From contig NZ_MWUJ01000001.1 in NCBI RefSeq assembly GCF_002210225.1, forward strand, positions 62,001 through 126,000: DNA of 64,000 bases, given 5' to 3'. The translations under genes and the position numbers were made by a program. The stretch's first letter is position 1, and each line of letters opens with the position of its first letter. Shown piece by piece: positions 7,913 through 18,081 of this stretch. This DNA comes from Geofilum rhodophaeum (lineage in GTDB: Bacteria > Bacteroidota > Bacteroidia > Bacteroidales > Marinilabiliaceae). Below the pieces are notes generated by a model, which saw only the letters and a list, made by a program, of their open reading frames with translations, was not told the origin of the DNA and did no database searches.

Positions 7913-9496
7913 TTATAATCGGCCGTTGATGGGACAACTTAGCGCTTCCTGCTCATCCTCACCTGGCGCAAAAACGTCCTTCCTGTTGATTTTGAAATAG
8001 GCTGTTAAATCGCGTAACTGTCGGGCCCTACTCTCCAGGTGCTGCGCCGTTGCCGACAACTCCTCGCTGGAACCGGCCGACTGCTGAGTAAGCGTATTCA
8101 ACTCCTGCAAGGCCATGTTAACCTGATTGCTGCCGTTGCTTTGCTCTATGCCTGCCGCAGCAATTTCCGATAAATATTCAGCGGTTTTCCCCACCTGGGG
8201 CACCAACTCCTGGAGGCGTTCCATAGACGACTGAGTAAGTTCCAAGCCCTCCTTTACAGCCTTCATAATCTCATCCGCAGCCTCCTTACTTTTGTCGGCC
8301 AACTTTCTCACCTCACCGGCCACCACGGCAAAGCCTTTACCATGCTCCCCTGCCCTGGCAGCCTCAACCGAAGCATTCAAGGCCAAAATATTCGTTTGGA
8401 AAACGATGTCGCTGATTACAGCAATACGCTGAGCTATCAGAGTATTGGCCTCAAAAGCCTTCACCGAGCGAACATTCACCTCCTCCATATCTGTCAACGC
8501 CTGCTCCGAGACCTGGCGTGTTGCATTGGCATGAGCACTGTTTTGCTCAACAGAAGCATTCATCTCTTCCATAGTAGAGCTGATCTCTTCCAAGGAGGAA
8601 GCCTGCTCATTGGCCCCTTCACTCAAGGTCTGAGAAGCGCGACTCAACTCACGACTAACCTGCTCAAAATTCACGGCCTCCATATTCATAAACCCAATCA
8701 GTTCTTCAAGCTTGGCCTTCATTCGTGACAAAGCTCCTGCCAACTGGCCCAATTCATCGTTTTGAGTCACTTCAATTTCCACCGTCAGATCACCGTCGGC
8801 AATGTGTTCGGCAAGCCGGATGGATGCCTGCAAGGCCTTACGGATGTTTCGGGTCATCACCACCGATATCATAACCACAAAAACAATCACCAACACGCCC
8901 AATACCAGCGTCAGTAAAGCCACCCGTTCCTTCAAATCACTGCTCTGCACCTGCAGCACAGCAATTTCTTCCTCCAACAAAGTCTCTGCCCGATGCAACA
9001 AAGTAGTCATCTGCGACATATTGGTCTCCACCTCCTGCTGATACACCTCAGCCATACGCGCCGAAGAAGTCCCCTCCCCCAGCAATACCGCTATACTATC
9101 GGCAGCAGCATGCAAACGCACATGAGGCTGCTCCATAGCCGCCATCAAAGGCTTTAAATCAGGCAACAGCGTCTCCATCTCCCCGCGCTCTGCGCTGTAA
9201 AACATTTGCCCAAACCGGCACTGCCGCGGATCGTGCTCCAGATCCCTGGTGTCCGAAGCTCCGGTAATCAAAATCCCCCCCAGCGTATTCACCCATTCCA
9301 GGTGATCGATGTGCCGATTATTGAGCCCCTGAAGACGATCCATATAATAGTCGATGGTCTGGCTGTTTGCATTAATCCGGTACAGGACACTTAAGTTGTA
9401 GCCGGCATAAACCAATACACCGGTAATAATAACCCCGAAGCCCATGACCAATTTATAGCCAAACTTCCAATTCTTAAATTGTAAGTAGTTGTACAT
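7913..9496 (-). CDS. Methyl-accepting chemotaxis protein with extracytoplasmic CZB-like zinc domain
   Basis: The 527-residue receptor has a first membrane helix at about residues 15-35 and a second at about 191-214. A HAMP domain (about 215-268) and a cytoplasmic signalling domain follow, with its hairpin tip around [21 protein letters not shown]. The sensor between the helices fits the published CZB pattern exactly: H65-xx-W68, 24 residues, C93-x-F95-G96-x-M98, 26 residues, H125-xxx-H129. CZB domains bind zinc and sense zinc or hypochlorous acid, but are usually cytoplasmic and C-terminal. No CheR-docking pentapeptide is seen at the C-terminus. No other chemotaxis gene is in the window. Confidence 0.92.
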   Translation of the reverse strand: MYNYLQFKNWKFGYKLVMGFGVIITGVLVYAGYNLSVLYRINANSQTIDYYMDRLQGLNNRHIDHLEWVNTLGGILITGASDTRDLEHDPRQCRFGQMFYSAERGEMETLLPDLKPLMAAMEQPHVRLHAAADSIAVLLGEGTSSARMAEVYQQEVETNMSQMTTLLHRAETLLEEEIAVLQVQSSDLKERVALLTLVLGVLVIVFVVMISVVMTRNIRKALQASIRLAEHIADGDLTVEIEVTQNDELGQLAGALSRMKAKLEELIGFMNMEAVNFEQVSRELSRASQTLSEGANEQASSLEEISSTMEEMNASVEQNSAHANATRQVSEQALTDMEEVNVRSVKAFEANTLIAQRIAVISDIVFQTNILALNASVEAARAGEHGKGFAVVAGEVRKLADKSKEAADEIMKAVKEGLELTQSSMERLQELVPQVGKTAEYLSEIAAAGIEQSNGSNQVNMALQELNTLTQQSAGSSEELSATAQHLESRARQLRDLTAYFKINRKDVFAPGEDEQEALSCPINGRL

Positions 9497-9574
9497 AAAT
9501 CCTTATACCTAGAAGAAAAACAATTTGGGTGTGGGCAGTCGTTAAACAGAAAATGCGCCCGGGAGCAGGTACTA

Positions 9575-9582
9575 CAAAGATA
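9575..9582 (-). promoter_or_regulatory. -7 promoter element of the chemoreceptor (TATCTTTG)
   Basis: A perfect TAnnTTTG match on the minus strand lies 78 bases upstream of the chemoreceptor ATG, giving a leader of about 70 bases. Confidence 0.55.
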
Positions 9583-9661
9583 GCAGGAAGTTAAGCACCG
9601 TCCGCCTGTTTAATAATTTTTAGCATTCGATAAACACGCAAGATATTCGCCCAACAGTTCT

Positions 9662-9669
9662 TATCTTTA
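9662..9669 (+). promoter_or_regulatory. -7-like element of the MFS gene (TATCTTTA)
   Basis: One base from the TAnnTTTG consensus, 19 bases before the ATG at 9689. This supports that ATG over the TTG at 9683. Confidence 0.4.
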
Positions 9670-9688
9670 CAGACAAAACACCTTGATT

Positions 9689-11071
9689 ATGCAGTGGAGC
9701 CGGCAGCAACTTTCCATTCTGGCCATAGTGGCCATCACCTCTTTTATGGGGACCTTCCTCATCTCCTCCATCAACATAGCACTTCCGGCCATTGAAGCAG
9801 AATTTTCGATGCATGCGGTGGCCTTGAGCTGGATTGTTACCGGTTTTTTGCTGACCACCGCCATTTTGCTTTTACCTATGGGACGGATTGCCGATTTAAG
9901 CGGCGTTCGCAGGGTGTTTAAATCGGGGCTCGTCTTGTTTACCTTATCGTCGCTGCTTTGTGCCTATGCGCCCAATGGAAACTGGCTCATCGCCTTCAGA
10001 CTGCTTCAGGGAATGGGGGCAGCGCTCACCAGCACCACAGGGACCGCCATTTTGGTAACGGCCTTTCCACCCCAACAAAAGGGTCGGGTGCTGGGCATTT
10101 CGGTGGCTGCGGTTTACATCGGACTGGCCACCGGTCCCTTTATTGGCGGTTATCTCACCCAGCTTTTGGGTTGGCGTTCAATCTTCCTGACTTCAACCCT
10201 ACTGGGCCTTTTGGTGATTGTCGTTACCTGGCGCTATTTGGGGAAGGATGCGGCAACAGCACCCGGCATCTTGCGCAAACTAAGATTGAAAGGAAGCCTT
10301 TTTTATATCGCTGGACTCACGGCACTGGTTTACGGGTCCTCCCGCATTCCGGAGCTTTTGGGTTGGCTTTTGATGCTGCTGGGTGCGGTAGGCTTGCTGC
10401 TTTTCTGGCGCAGCGAAGCGCGGTCCGACTTCCCCATCTTCCATACCCGGCTCTTTACCCACAACCGTCTTTTTGCCTACTCCAATTTCGCCGCCCTCAT
10501 CAATTACAGCTCCACCTTTGCCATTGTGTTTTTGTTGAGTCTATACCTGCAAAAAATTCAGGGACTTAGTCCACAAACCGCAGGCAGCATTCTGGTGGCC
10601 CAACCGGCCATGATGGCCTTGTTTTCGCCCATAGCTGGCCGCCTCTCCGAGCGCATACAACCCCGTTACCTGGCCACCCTGGGTATGAGTATGTGTACGG
10701 TGGGACTGGCTGCCTTTGCCTTTTTGCAAGCCCAAACACCCCTACCGATCATTGTGGGCATTTTGCTGTGGGTGGGACTGGGTTTTGCGCTGTTTTCATC
10801 GCCCAACATGAACACCATCATGAGCTCGGTCGACCGCAGCGCTTACGCCCAGGCATCGGGCACGGCAGCGACCATGCGGGTGGTGGGACAAATTACGTCG
10901 ATGACCATTGCAACCTTCTTTTTTGCCCTCCTTTTGGGGAAAACCCAAATGGAAGCGGCTGATCCCAAACTGTTTCTGCAGGCCCAACGCCAGGCCTTTC
11001 TGGTATTTGCCGCACTGGGACTGGCAGGCATCTACTTTTCGTGGTGGCGGGGACGCCTCGACCGCCAGTAA
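9689..11071 (+). CDS. MFS transporter, DHA2-like drug-efflux family
   Basis: The 460-residue membrane protein has 14 probable membrane helices, as in the 14-TM drug:H+ antiporters (DHA2). The loop 2-3 signature appears as LLPMGRIADLSGVRRVFKSG, and motif C-like glycines in LGISVAAVYIGLATGPFIGG. Such proteins expel drugs, dyes or other amphipathic compounds with proton influx. The substrate cannot be deduced. I chose the ATG at 9689 over a TTG two codons upstream. Its last 40 bases overlap the 3' end of the convergent EamA gene, so the two genes share coding DNA on opposite strands and no terminator separates them. Confidence 0.88.
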   Translation: MQWSRQQLSILAIVAITSFMGTFLISSINIALPAIEAEFSMHAVALSWIVTGFLLTTAILLLPMGRIADLSGVRRVFKSGLVLFTLSSLLCAYAPNGNWLIAFRLLQGMGAALTSTTGTAILVTAFPPQQKGRVLGISVAAVYIGLATGPFIGGYLTQLLGWRSIFLTSTLLGLLVIVVTWRYLGKDAATAPGILRKLRLKGSLFYIAGLTALVYGSSRIPELLGWLLMLLGAVGLLLFWRSEARSDFPIFHTRLFTHNRLFAYSNFAALINYSSTFAIVFLLSLYLQKIQGLSPQTAGSILVAQPAMMALFSPIAGRLSERIQPRYLATLGMSMCTVGLAAFAFLQAQTPLPIIVGILLWVGLGFALFSSPNMNTIMSSVDRSAYAQASGTAATMRVVGQITSMTIATFFFALLLGKTQMEAADPKLFLQAQRQAFLVFAALGLAGIYFSWWRGRLDRQ

Positions 11072-11958
11072 TTGGAGAGGTTGAGCACCACGAGCGAAGA
11101 AGCAATAATGAGCATCCCGGTGACCGAAATCCAGTCGGGCTGCTCCTCAGCAATGAGCACCCAGCTCAAAATGGCGCCGGAAACAGGAATCAAAAACTTC
11201 CAGACATTCAACTCCGACACCTTAACCCCGGGACGTTTTATCAAGGAAAACCAGATGGTGAAAGCGGCGGCAGAAAGAAAACTCAACCAGCCCAGGGCCA
11301 GGTAATAATCCCTGGGGAAAGGACCACTGGCCAGACCCTCTACCGGTAGGGATACCAAAAAGAGGGCCAAACCGCCAATCATGAGACTGCCCCCGCTGAG
11401 CACCCAGGCCGGCATGCCCTTCGAGCGTTTCACAATCAACACATTGGAGAATCCCGAAAAAAGGTTGTTCATGATAAGAAAAAGAATGCCCAGCCACTCG
11501 TATTCCCCCCGCACTTCCGATTTGCTGCGGCCCAGGGTGATGACGACGATGCCCAGCACCCCAATAGCAATACTGAACATCTTCCAGAAAGTCATTCGGT
11601 CGTTCGACAGACTAAAATGGGCCACCACCGCAATGAACAGGGGCGAGGCCCCTATCAGCATGGCACCCAGCGCACTGGGCACCAAATCAAGCCCCATATA
11701 AAAAAAGGCATACTGCAAAAAGATCTGCAGCAGGGCAATGAGCAAAACAAAGACCGGCTGTTTCTTAATTTCACGCAAAAAGACCCGCGGCTTCCCAAAG
11801 AACACAAGCAACAAAAGTCCGGAAATAAAGAAACGAAGTCCGGCAAACTGGAGGGGACTGTGGTATTCCAAACCAATCTTGACGCCCACAAAGGCGGTGG
11901 ACCACAACCAACTGGCAAAGATGGCCAGGAAGGTGGTGCTCTTTAAAATTTTAAGCAT
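11032..11958 (-). CDS. DMT-superfamily (EamA) transporter
   Basis: The 308-residue inner-membrane protein contains two EamA repeats of five membrane helices each (about residues 10-135 and 150-290). Visible features include FASWLWSTAFVGVKIGLEYHSPLQFAGLRFF in repeat one and the LIASSLVVLNLSNYW end of repeat two. EamA proteins export metabolites, amino acids or other small molecules; the substrate here is unknown. The gene lies downstream of the V-ATPase operon but a strong terminator at 11976-12006 separates them. Its final codons overlap the convergent MFS gene by 40 bases. No promoter with a TAnnTTTG element was found in the short gap upstream. Confidence 0.87.
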   Translation of the reverse strand: MLKILKSTTFLAIFASWLWSTAFVGVKIGLEYHSPLQFAGLRFFISGLLLLVFFGKPRVFLREIKKQPVFVLLIALLQIFLQYAFFYMGLDLVPSALGAMLIGASPLFIAVVAHFSLSNDRMTFWKMFSIAIGVLGIVVITLGRSKSEVRGEYEWLGILFLIMNNLFSGFSNVLIVKRSKGMPAWVLSGGSLMIGGLALFLVSLPVEGLASGPFPRDYYLALGWLSFLSAAAFTIWFSLIKRPGVKVSELNVWKFLIPVSGAILSWVLIAEEQPDWISVTGMLIIASSLVVLNLSNYWRSRRPRHHEK

Positions 11959-11975
11959 GCAGCAGTACCAAAAAA

Positions 11976-12006
11976 GCAGAGCCGTCTGATCAACAGACGA
12001 CTCTGC
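11976..12006 (-). terminator. Terminator of the V-ATPase operon
   Basis: GCAGAG-CGTCTG pairs with CAGACG-CTCTGC (one G-T/C-A position between the blocks) around TTGATCA read on the minus strand, followed leftward by six Ts. It ends the leftward V-ATPase transcript. Confidence 0.85.
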
Positions 12007-12028
12007 ATTACTAAAAAGTATTCTAAAA

Positions 12029-12505
<477 letters not shown>

Positions 12506-12517
12506 TTACAACTGTTA

Positions 12518-14341
12518 TTATTCTAAACTCTTCTCGGCAAAAGGGGTATAACGTTTGCCGCCCCCGGTAAAACCGGCATTTTTATAAAATTCCACAAAGG
12601 TAAGTCGAATGGGATGAACAAAGGCACCCAAACCTGCCATAAACAGGGTCATTCCGTGCCCCACCAAAAGAATAATGATCATCACCAGGGGACCAAAAAT
12701 CACATTGTCGGGACGCAGACTCATGGCCAACTCATTGAACACGAAGCCCAGAATCGCACTGGAAACCCCCAGGGCGAACAGACGAATGTACGAAAGCAAA
12801 TCGCCCACCAAGCCGGTAACCATACCATACACATCCCACAATCCACTTAAAAAATTCATCACAATACTGCGACGCGGATGGTTGAACAAGAGAATCAAGG
12901 CCCCGGACGCGATCAAAACACCGTTTTGCAGGTAGCTGCCCACCGATTCGCTGACGGCACCCAGCTCACGCAAACCGTAAGCCAGACCACTGCCCACAAT
13001 CAACAACAACCAGCCTATGGTGGCATAAGCGTAGGCAAAACCCTTGGTCATGGAAACATTCACCACTTTCAGCACCATGCCGAACAAAATCTGAATCACA
13101 CCCAAAATAAGGGCCAGATTAAACAGCTTATCGGTATCGATCATGTAAGCCTTCCACTTTTCCAGCCAGGCAATGTCTGCCTCAATCAAATTGATGCCGA
13201 AGAAGGTGCCGGTAAGGGCGCCAAAAACAACGGTTGCCAATCCCAGCCACTGCGCCAGGGTCATGATGCTGCGCATCTTTGGCACCTTGTACTTGGCAAA
13301 AATAGCTGCTAAAAGAATGATCAATCCGTATCCGGCGTCGCCTAAAGAAAACCCAAAGAAGAGCATGTAAAAGGGTGCAAAGAAAGGCACCAAATCCAGC
13401 TCCTTATGGTTGGGCAATTCGTACAGGTCGCCGATGGACTCAAACACGCGGGCAAATCGGTTGTTTTTCAACTGCACGGGCACCTTATCGTCGTCGGTGG
13501 GTCGCGAAGCCACATACAAAATACTCCTACGATCCAACTCAGCATTGAGTCCCGCCATCTTAGGCTGGGGCACCCAACCCTCGATCAAACGAACATGGTC
13601 TTCCACCTCGCTTTGCGTTTGGTGCAAAACATTGGCCTCATCCAGCTCGCTTTTTAAATCAGCAGCATAGGCCTCCAGTTGTCTCACTTGGTGCGTGGCC
13701 AACAAATCCAACTCCTCGTTGAATTGAAGCACCTCTGCTTCCAATGCTTTTTGCTCGTTTCGCAAGTCCGACAAAGACCTTGCCGGCAGCAAAGTTTCGT
13801 CAACGCCCTCCCATTCGGGCAAGGCAGCACCAGCTTCGCGTTGCAGCAACACAAAATAAGTGAATCCCCCCTCAGCAGAAACTTTCTGCAAATAGTACTC
13901 CTGCTCCCAGGCGGGATCAAAATATTTATCGCGACAAACCAGGAAACGGAAATACAGTCCACTTTCTTTTAAATCCTCCAGTCGCTCGGGAGAAAAATCG
14001 CCCCAGGGCAACAAGAGTTGGGCTTCCTTTTCGAGACTGCCCATCTGTTGCTGTCTCTGTTCCAGTTCCGCCTCAATTTCCCGAACGCGCTGCCAAACAG
14101 CGGCGCCATCGGCAAAACGGGGTCCCTCACCACTGACCTCATTGTTCTTCACCCGATCGCTCAAACTGCGAATGGTTTTCAACAAATCGTTGTAAGCCCT
14201 AAGCAAATCCTGCATTTCGGGAGTCGCCTCCTGCTTCTTTACCTGAACATGCAACACACCCATCTGCTTCAGCTCTTTTAAAAAAGCTTTATAATCGGCA
14301 TGGTACACCAGGAAAGAGTATTTCATCATGGGTACTATCAT
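12518..14341 (-). CDS. ntpI: V-type ATPase subunit I (a-type stator)
   Basis: The 607-residue protein has a cytoplasmic coiled-coil N-terminal half (about residues 1-310, with long heptad stretches) and a C-terminal half with seven or eight membrane helices. The first of these begins near LDLVPFFAPFYMLFFGFSLGDAGYG. It forms the ion half-channels beside the proteolipid ring and links to the peripheral stalk. The membrane part includes GDLLSYIRLFALGVSSAILG, which carries the conserved Arg facing the ring carboxylate. Its ATG overlaps the subunit D stop in an ATGA tetranucleotide, which indicates translational coupling. Length is normal for compact bacterial forms. Confidence 0.93.
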   Translation of the reverse strand: MIVPMMKYSFLVYHADYKAFLKELKQMGVLHVQVKKQEATPEMQDLLRAYNDLLKTIRSLSDRVKNNEVSGEGPRFADGAAVWQRVREIEAELEQRQQQMGSLEKEAQLLLPWGDFSPERLEDLKESGLYFRFLVCRDKYFDPAWEQEYYLQKVSAEGGFTYFVLLQREAGAALPEWEGVDETLLPARSLSDLRNEQKALEAEVLQFNEELDLLATHQVRQLEAYAADLKSELDEANVLHQTQSEVEDHVRLIEGWVPQPKMAGLNAELDRRSILYVASRPTDDDKVPVQLKNNRFARVFESIGDLYELPNHKELDLVPFFAPFYMLFFGFSLGDAGYGLIILLAAIFAKYKVPKMRSIMTLAQWLGLATVVFGALTGTFFGINLIEADIAWLEKWKAYMIDTDKLFNLALILGVIQILFGMVLKVVNVSMTKGFAYAYATIGWLLLIVGSGLAYGLRELGAVSESVGSYLQNGVLIASGALILLFNHPRRSIVMNFLSGLWDVYGMVTGLVGDLLSYIRLFALGVSSAILGFVFNELAMSLRPDNVIFGPLVMIIILLVGHGMTLFMAGLGAFVHPIRLTFVEFYKNAGFTGGGKRYTPFAEKSLE

Positions 14342-14937
14342 AACTCGACCTCCTGCTCTTGACGGGTTTTAACAATCTTCTGGGCCGATTTGGAAAGATT
14401 TTCCTCATCTTCTAAAAAGCGCTTGATTTTACGCATGGCATCCTCAAACCCGGGAATCTGAACCTTCTCATACAGGTTCACCTTTTGGGTGGTCTTTTTC
14501 CGGGCATGATCAAGCAACTCCATCTTACGCAGCCACACCTCGCGTTCAATACCCAAACGGGCCAGATTACGCAAAATGGCGATGCCATCGGCAAACCAGA
14601 CCGGCCGTGTAAAAGGATTGTAGGGTGCAATGTTAAAGTGAATATCTTCCAGGATGGGCGTAAGCACACCGGCGATTTTCTTCACCGACAGATCCACATC
14701 CTCTACTTTAACCAGCGAAGCATCAAACTCGCCCCACAATCGCACCATGTCCTCATAACGACCCAGTTCCTTTTCCAACTCCTGCTCCATCTCGGCAGCA
14801 CGGTCTTTGGCACGCTTCACCTCACTGCGCAAAGCCGACTCTTTGTTCTTGAGGGTCGGCAAGGCCCGCTCGCGTACCTTCAACTGCTTATCCAGAGTCT
14901 GCAGCGAAGTTTTATTGTACTGAAATTTAATTGACAT
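14338..14937 (-). CDS. ntpD: V-type ATPase subunit D (central rotor stalk)
   Basis: The 199-residue protein is mostly two long helices (about residues 8-75 and 140-199), as expected of the D subunit that forms the central axle turning inside the A3B3 head. The N-terminal half contains LQTLDKQLKVRERALPTLKNKESALRSEVKRAK-type heptads and the C-terminal half AMRKIKRFLEDEENLSKSAQKIVKTR. The region between them is the globular base. The gene lies 29 bases after subunit B and its stop overlaps the start of subunit I. No separate subunit F gene, its usual partner, is present in the operon. Confidence 0.9.
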   Translation of the reverse strand: MSIKFQYNKTSLQTLDKQLKVRERALPTLKNKESALRSEVKRAKDRAAEMEQELEKELGRYEDMVRLWGEFDASLVKVEDVDLSVKKIAGVLTPILEDIHFNIAPYNPFTRPVWFADGIAILRNLARLGIEREVWLRKMELLDHARKKTTQKVNLYEKVQIPGFEDAMRKIKRFLEDEENLSKSAQKIVKTRQEQEVEL

Positions 14938-14966
14938 GCTGTTATTCTTAATGTTTTTACCGCTGC

Positions 14967-16292
14967 TTATTCTCCCACCCAGTATTGGTCAACAAACTCT
15001 TGTTTGATGCCCACCTCGGCCTTGGTAAAATGCTTACCAAGCAATTCCCAGGAAATATTCAGCATGGTGTCGGTATCCACATTTACATCAATAGCCAACA
15101 ACTTATCCGAATAGGCTTTGGCAAAAGCCAGGGTACGCTCATCGTAATCGGTCAGGTCAAAACCATTCTCCAGTTTGGTCTTGGCATTGGCCGCATCGGC
15201 ATACAAACGAATGGCCGCATTCATCACCTGCGGGTGATCGGCCCGGGTTTGTTTACCAATAACCAACTGCTTCAGACGAGACAGCGAACGGAAGGGATCC
15301 ACAATCACCTTTCCAATTTCGGTATCGCGACGCAGGAACAACTGTCCCTCGGTAATGTAACCGGTGTTGTCCGGAATGGCGTGGGTAATGTCGCCGCCCG
15401 AAAGGGTGGTTACGGCAATAATGGTAATGGAACCGCCGGAAGGAAACTGTACCGCCTTCTCGTAAATACGCGCCAGGTCAGAATACAAAGATCCGGGCAT
15501 ACTGTCCTTCGAAGGAATTTGATCCATACGGTTGGATACGATACTCAGGGCATCGGCAAACAAGGTCATGTCGGTGAGCAATACCAACACACTCTCATTC
15601 TTATCCACCGCAAAATACTCGGCTGCCGTAAGTGCCATATCCGGCACCAACAGACGCTCCACGGGCGGGTTCTCGGTAGTATTAACAAAGCTGACGATGC
15701 GATCGAGCTCACCAGCGTTCTGAAACACATTCTTGAAAAACAGGTAATCGTCGTTGGTCAAGCCCATCCCGCCCAGAATAATTTTGTCGGCCTTGGCCCG
15801 CAAGGCCACATTGGCCATTACCTGGTTGTAGGGCTGGTCGGGGTCGGCAAAAAACGGAATTTTCTGACCCGAAACCAGACTGTTGTTGAGGTCGATACCT
15901 GCTATACCTGTAGCAATCAACTGAGAAGGCTGCTTACGACGTACCGGATTCACCGAGGGACTGCCGATGTCGCGAATCTCCCCTTCTACCTGGGGACCGC
16001 CATCAATGGGGTCGCCGTAGGCGTCGAAGAAGCGACCGCCCAGTTCTTCACTCACCTTCAGCTGGGGCGGACGCCCCAAAAAGGTCACTTCGGCGTTGGT
16101 GGGGATGCCTTCGGTTCCGGCAAACACCTGCAGGGTAACCAAATCGCCCATCAGCTTAACCACCTGTGCCCTGCGGCCATGCACCATGGCCATTTCATCG
16201 TAGCCCACGCCCTTGGCCTTTAAGGTAACCGTGGCCTTGGTCATGTTGATCAGCTGGGTATATATTTTTTGAAATGCCTGACTTTCCATCAT
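14967..16292 (-). CDS. ntpB: V-type ATPase subunit B (non-catalytic head)
   Basis: The 441-residue protein alternates with subunit A in the cytoplasmic head and carries the non-catalytic nucleotide interface. The N-terminal barrel runs to about residue 75 and the nucleotide-binding fold follows. Recognisable parts are LGRPPQLKVSEELGGRFFDAYGDPIDGG, the degenerate P-loop region LVSGQKIPFFADPDQPYNQ (no GxxxxGKT, as expected for B) and VLVLLTDMTLFADALSIVSNRMDQIPSKDSMPGSLYSDLARIYEKA. The gene starts 22 bases after subunit A. A long open frame on the opposite strand is only a by-product of codon use. Confidence 0.94.
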   Translation of the reverse strand: MMESQAFQKIYTQLINMTKATVTLKAKGVGYDEMAMVHGRRAQVVKLMGDLVTLQVFAGTEGIPTNAEVTFLGRPPQLKVSEELGGRFFDAYGDPIDGGPQVEGEIRDIGSPSVNPVRRKQPSQLIATGIAGIDLNNSLVSGQKIPFFADPDQPYNQVMANVALRAKADKIILGGMGLTNDDYLFFKNVFQNAGELDRIVSFVNTTENPPVERLLVPDMALTAAEYFAVDKNESVLVLLTDMTLFADALSIVSNRMDQIPSKDSMPGSLYSDLARIYEKAVQFPSGGSITIIAVTTLSGGDITHAIPDNTGYITEGQLFLRRDTEIGKVIVDPFRSLSRLKQLVIGKQTRADHPQVMNAAIRLYADAANAKTKLENGFDLTDYDERTLAFAKAYSDKLLAIDVNVDTDTMLNISWELLGKHFTKAEVGIKQEFVDQYWVGE

Positions 16293-16314
16293 TCAAATTT
16301 TACTCGGTTAATAA

Positions 16315-18081
16315 TCAGTTCATGCGTCCTTTGAGCAGCTCTTGAAGTGCCGACTCATGTTTTTTAAAGTCGTCCGACTCAAATTCGGCATAATTCATCT
16401 GCTTGTAAATGTTGATCACCTCCTTGAAAAATACGGAGACGTCTTCAAAACCTTTGTATTTGAATTCGGCATCTGCCACACCCAAAACACTGGAAAGCAT
16501 GTACTTCTGTCGCTCCATCGGCGTAGACGCATCAATCGCGTCAAAAGCATCCTGTTGCAAAATCACAAAGTCGATGAGTTCCGACTTCCAAAAACGATCG
16601 TGGAAAGCCATGGGCACGCCATCGTCGCCCAAAATATTGATTTGCTCCATCGCTTCCTTACCACGCAACAAAATATCTTTGGCCTTAATAACATCTGCCA
16701 ACCATTCTTCACCCACATTCTTTTTCAGATTCTCCATTACTTCGGGATATTCGAGGTACTTGGAGTAACTGTCGATGGGGTCGATGGCCGGATAGCGCTT
16801 GCTGTCGGCACGCGCCTGCGACAGACCATAGAAACAACGGGCCGCCTTACGAGTCCCTTCGGTAACGGGCTCCTTTAGGTTACCCCCTGCCGGAGATACC
16901 GTTCCAATAAAGGTAATGGAACCGGTGGAACCATTGGGCAAATAAACAAAGCCGGCACGCGAATAAAAATTGGAGATTACAGCCGAAAGGTCCATCGGGA
17001 AAGCATCCGGTCCGGGCAGCTCCTCCAAACGGTTCGACATCTCCCGCAAAGCCTGCGCCCAACGCGAAGTAGAGTCGGCCATCAACAACACCTTTAAACC
17101 CATTGACCGGTAGTATTCGGCCAAAGTCATGGCGGTATATACCGAAGCCTCACGAGCGGCCACCGGCATATTGGAGGTGTTGGCTATGATGGTGGTACGT
17201 TCAATCAGTTTGCGCCCGGTCCTCGGGTCGTCCAACTCAGGAAACTCTGTAAAAATTTCCACCACCTCGTTGGCACGTTCGCCACAAGCGGCGATGATAA
17301 CCACATCTGCCTCCGCCTGCTTAGAGATGGCGTGCTGAAGTACGGTTTTCCCGGTTCCGAAAGGCCCGGGAATAAAGCCGGTTCCTCCTTCGGTAATGGG
17401 ATTCAGCGTGTCGATACACCGTACTCCGGTTTCCAGCAATTTAAATGGGCGTGGTTTGTCCTTGTAAGCACGCACCGCCATTTTAACGGGCCATTTCTGA
17501 ACCATAGTCAGCGGGAACTCCTGTCCCTCATCGTCCACCACCACAGCAATGGTTTCGTCTACGGTATAATCGCCGGCCTCGGCCAGGGACTTCAACTCGT
17601 AGCGCTTGTCCATTTTAAAGGGCACCATAATTTTATGGGGAACACTGTTCTCCATCACCTCACCCAACCAGTCGCCGGCAGTCACTTTATCGCCCACCTT
17701 GGCCAGGGGCTTAAAGCCCCACTTGTCCACCCGGTTCAAGGGATCGGTATAATCGCCCCGTTTCAAAAACACCCCGTCCATTTTGTCGAGATCGTTCTGC
17801 AAACCATCGTAGTTGCGAGAGAGGATACCCGGTCCGAGACTCACCTCCAACATATGGTTTTCAAACTCCACCGAGGAACCAATGCGCACTCCACGGGTGC
17901 TCTCGAACACCTGAACGTAGGCATTTACCCCAACCACCTTAATCACCTCAGCCATGAGGCGTTCTTCGTTGTGCTGGATAAAACAAATCTCGTTCTGTGC
18001 CACCGGCCCGTCCACTTCAACGATTACCAGGTTGGCCACAATCCCGGCCACCTTGCCTGTGGTTTTATTATTTCTTTCCAT
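16315..18081 (-). CDS. ntpA: V-type ATPase subunit A (catalytic head)
   Basis: The 588-residue catalytic subunit hydrolyses or makes ATP. The N-terminal barrel (about 1-80) is followed by the bulge domain typical of V/A-type A subunits (about 110-190). The nucleotide-binding domain carries the P-loop GPFGTGKTV (about residues 239-247), and GERANEVVEIFTEFPEL carries the catalytic Glu. The LLMADSTSRWAQALREMSNRLEELPGPDAFP signature is intact. Its ATG lies 14 bases inside the upstream DUF2764 gene, so the two are probably translationally coupled. All nucleotide-binding motifs are present. Confidence 0.96.
   Translation of the reverse strand: MERNNKTTGKVAGIVANLVIVEVDGPVAQNEICFIQHNEERLMAEVIKVVGVNAYVQVFESTRGVRIGSSVEFENHMLEVSLGPGILSRNYDGLQNDLDKMDGVFLKRGDYTDPLNRVDKWGFKPLAKVGDKVTAGDWLGEVMENSVPHKIMVPFKMDKRYELKSLAEAGDYTVDETIAVVVDDEGQEFPLTMVQKWPVKMAVRAYKDKPRPFKLLETGVRCIDTLNPITEGGTGFIPGPFGTGKTVLQHAISKQAEADVVIIAACGERANEVVEIFTEFPELDDPRTGRKLIERTTIIANTSNMPVAAREASVYTAMTLAEYYRSMGLKVLLMADSTSRWAQALREMSNRLEELPGPDAFPMDLSAVISNFYSRAGFVYLPNGSTGSITFIGTVSPAGGNLKEPVTEGTRKAARCFYGLSQARADSKRYPAIDPIDSYSKYLEYPEVMENLKKNVGEEWLADVIKAKDILLRGKEAMEQINILGDDGVPMAFHDRFWKSELIDFVILQQDAFDAIDASTPMERQKYMLSSVLGVADAEFKYKGFEDVSVFFKEVINIYKQMNYAEFESDDFKKHESALQELLKGRMN

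Noticed and set aside
14985-16223. A 412-codon open frame antisense to V-ATPase subunit B
   Set aside because: The product is His/Asn/Gly-rich with no family resemblance, while subunit B is intact on the other strand.
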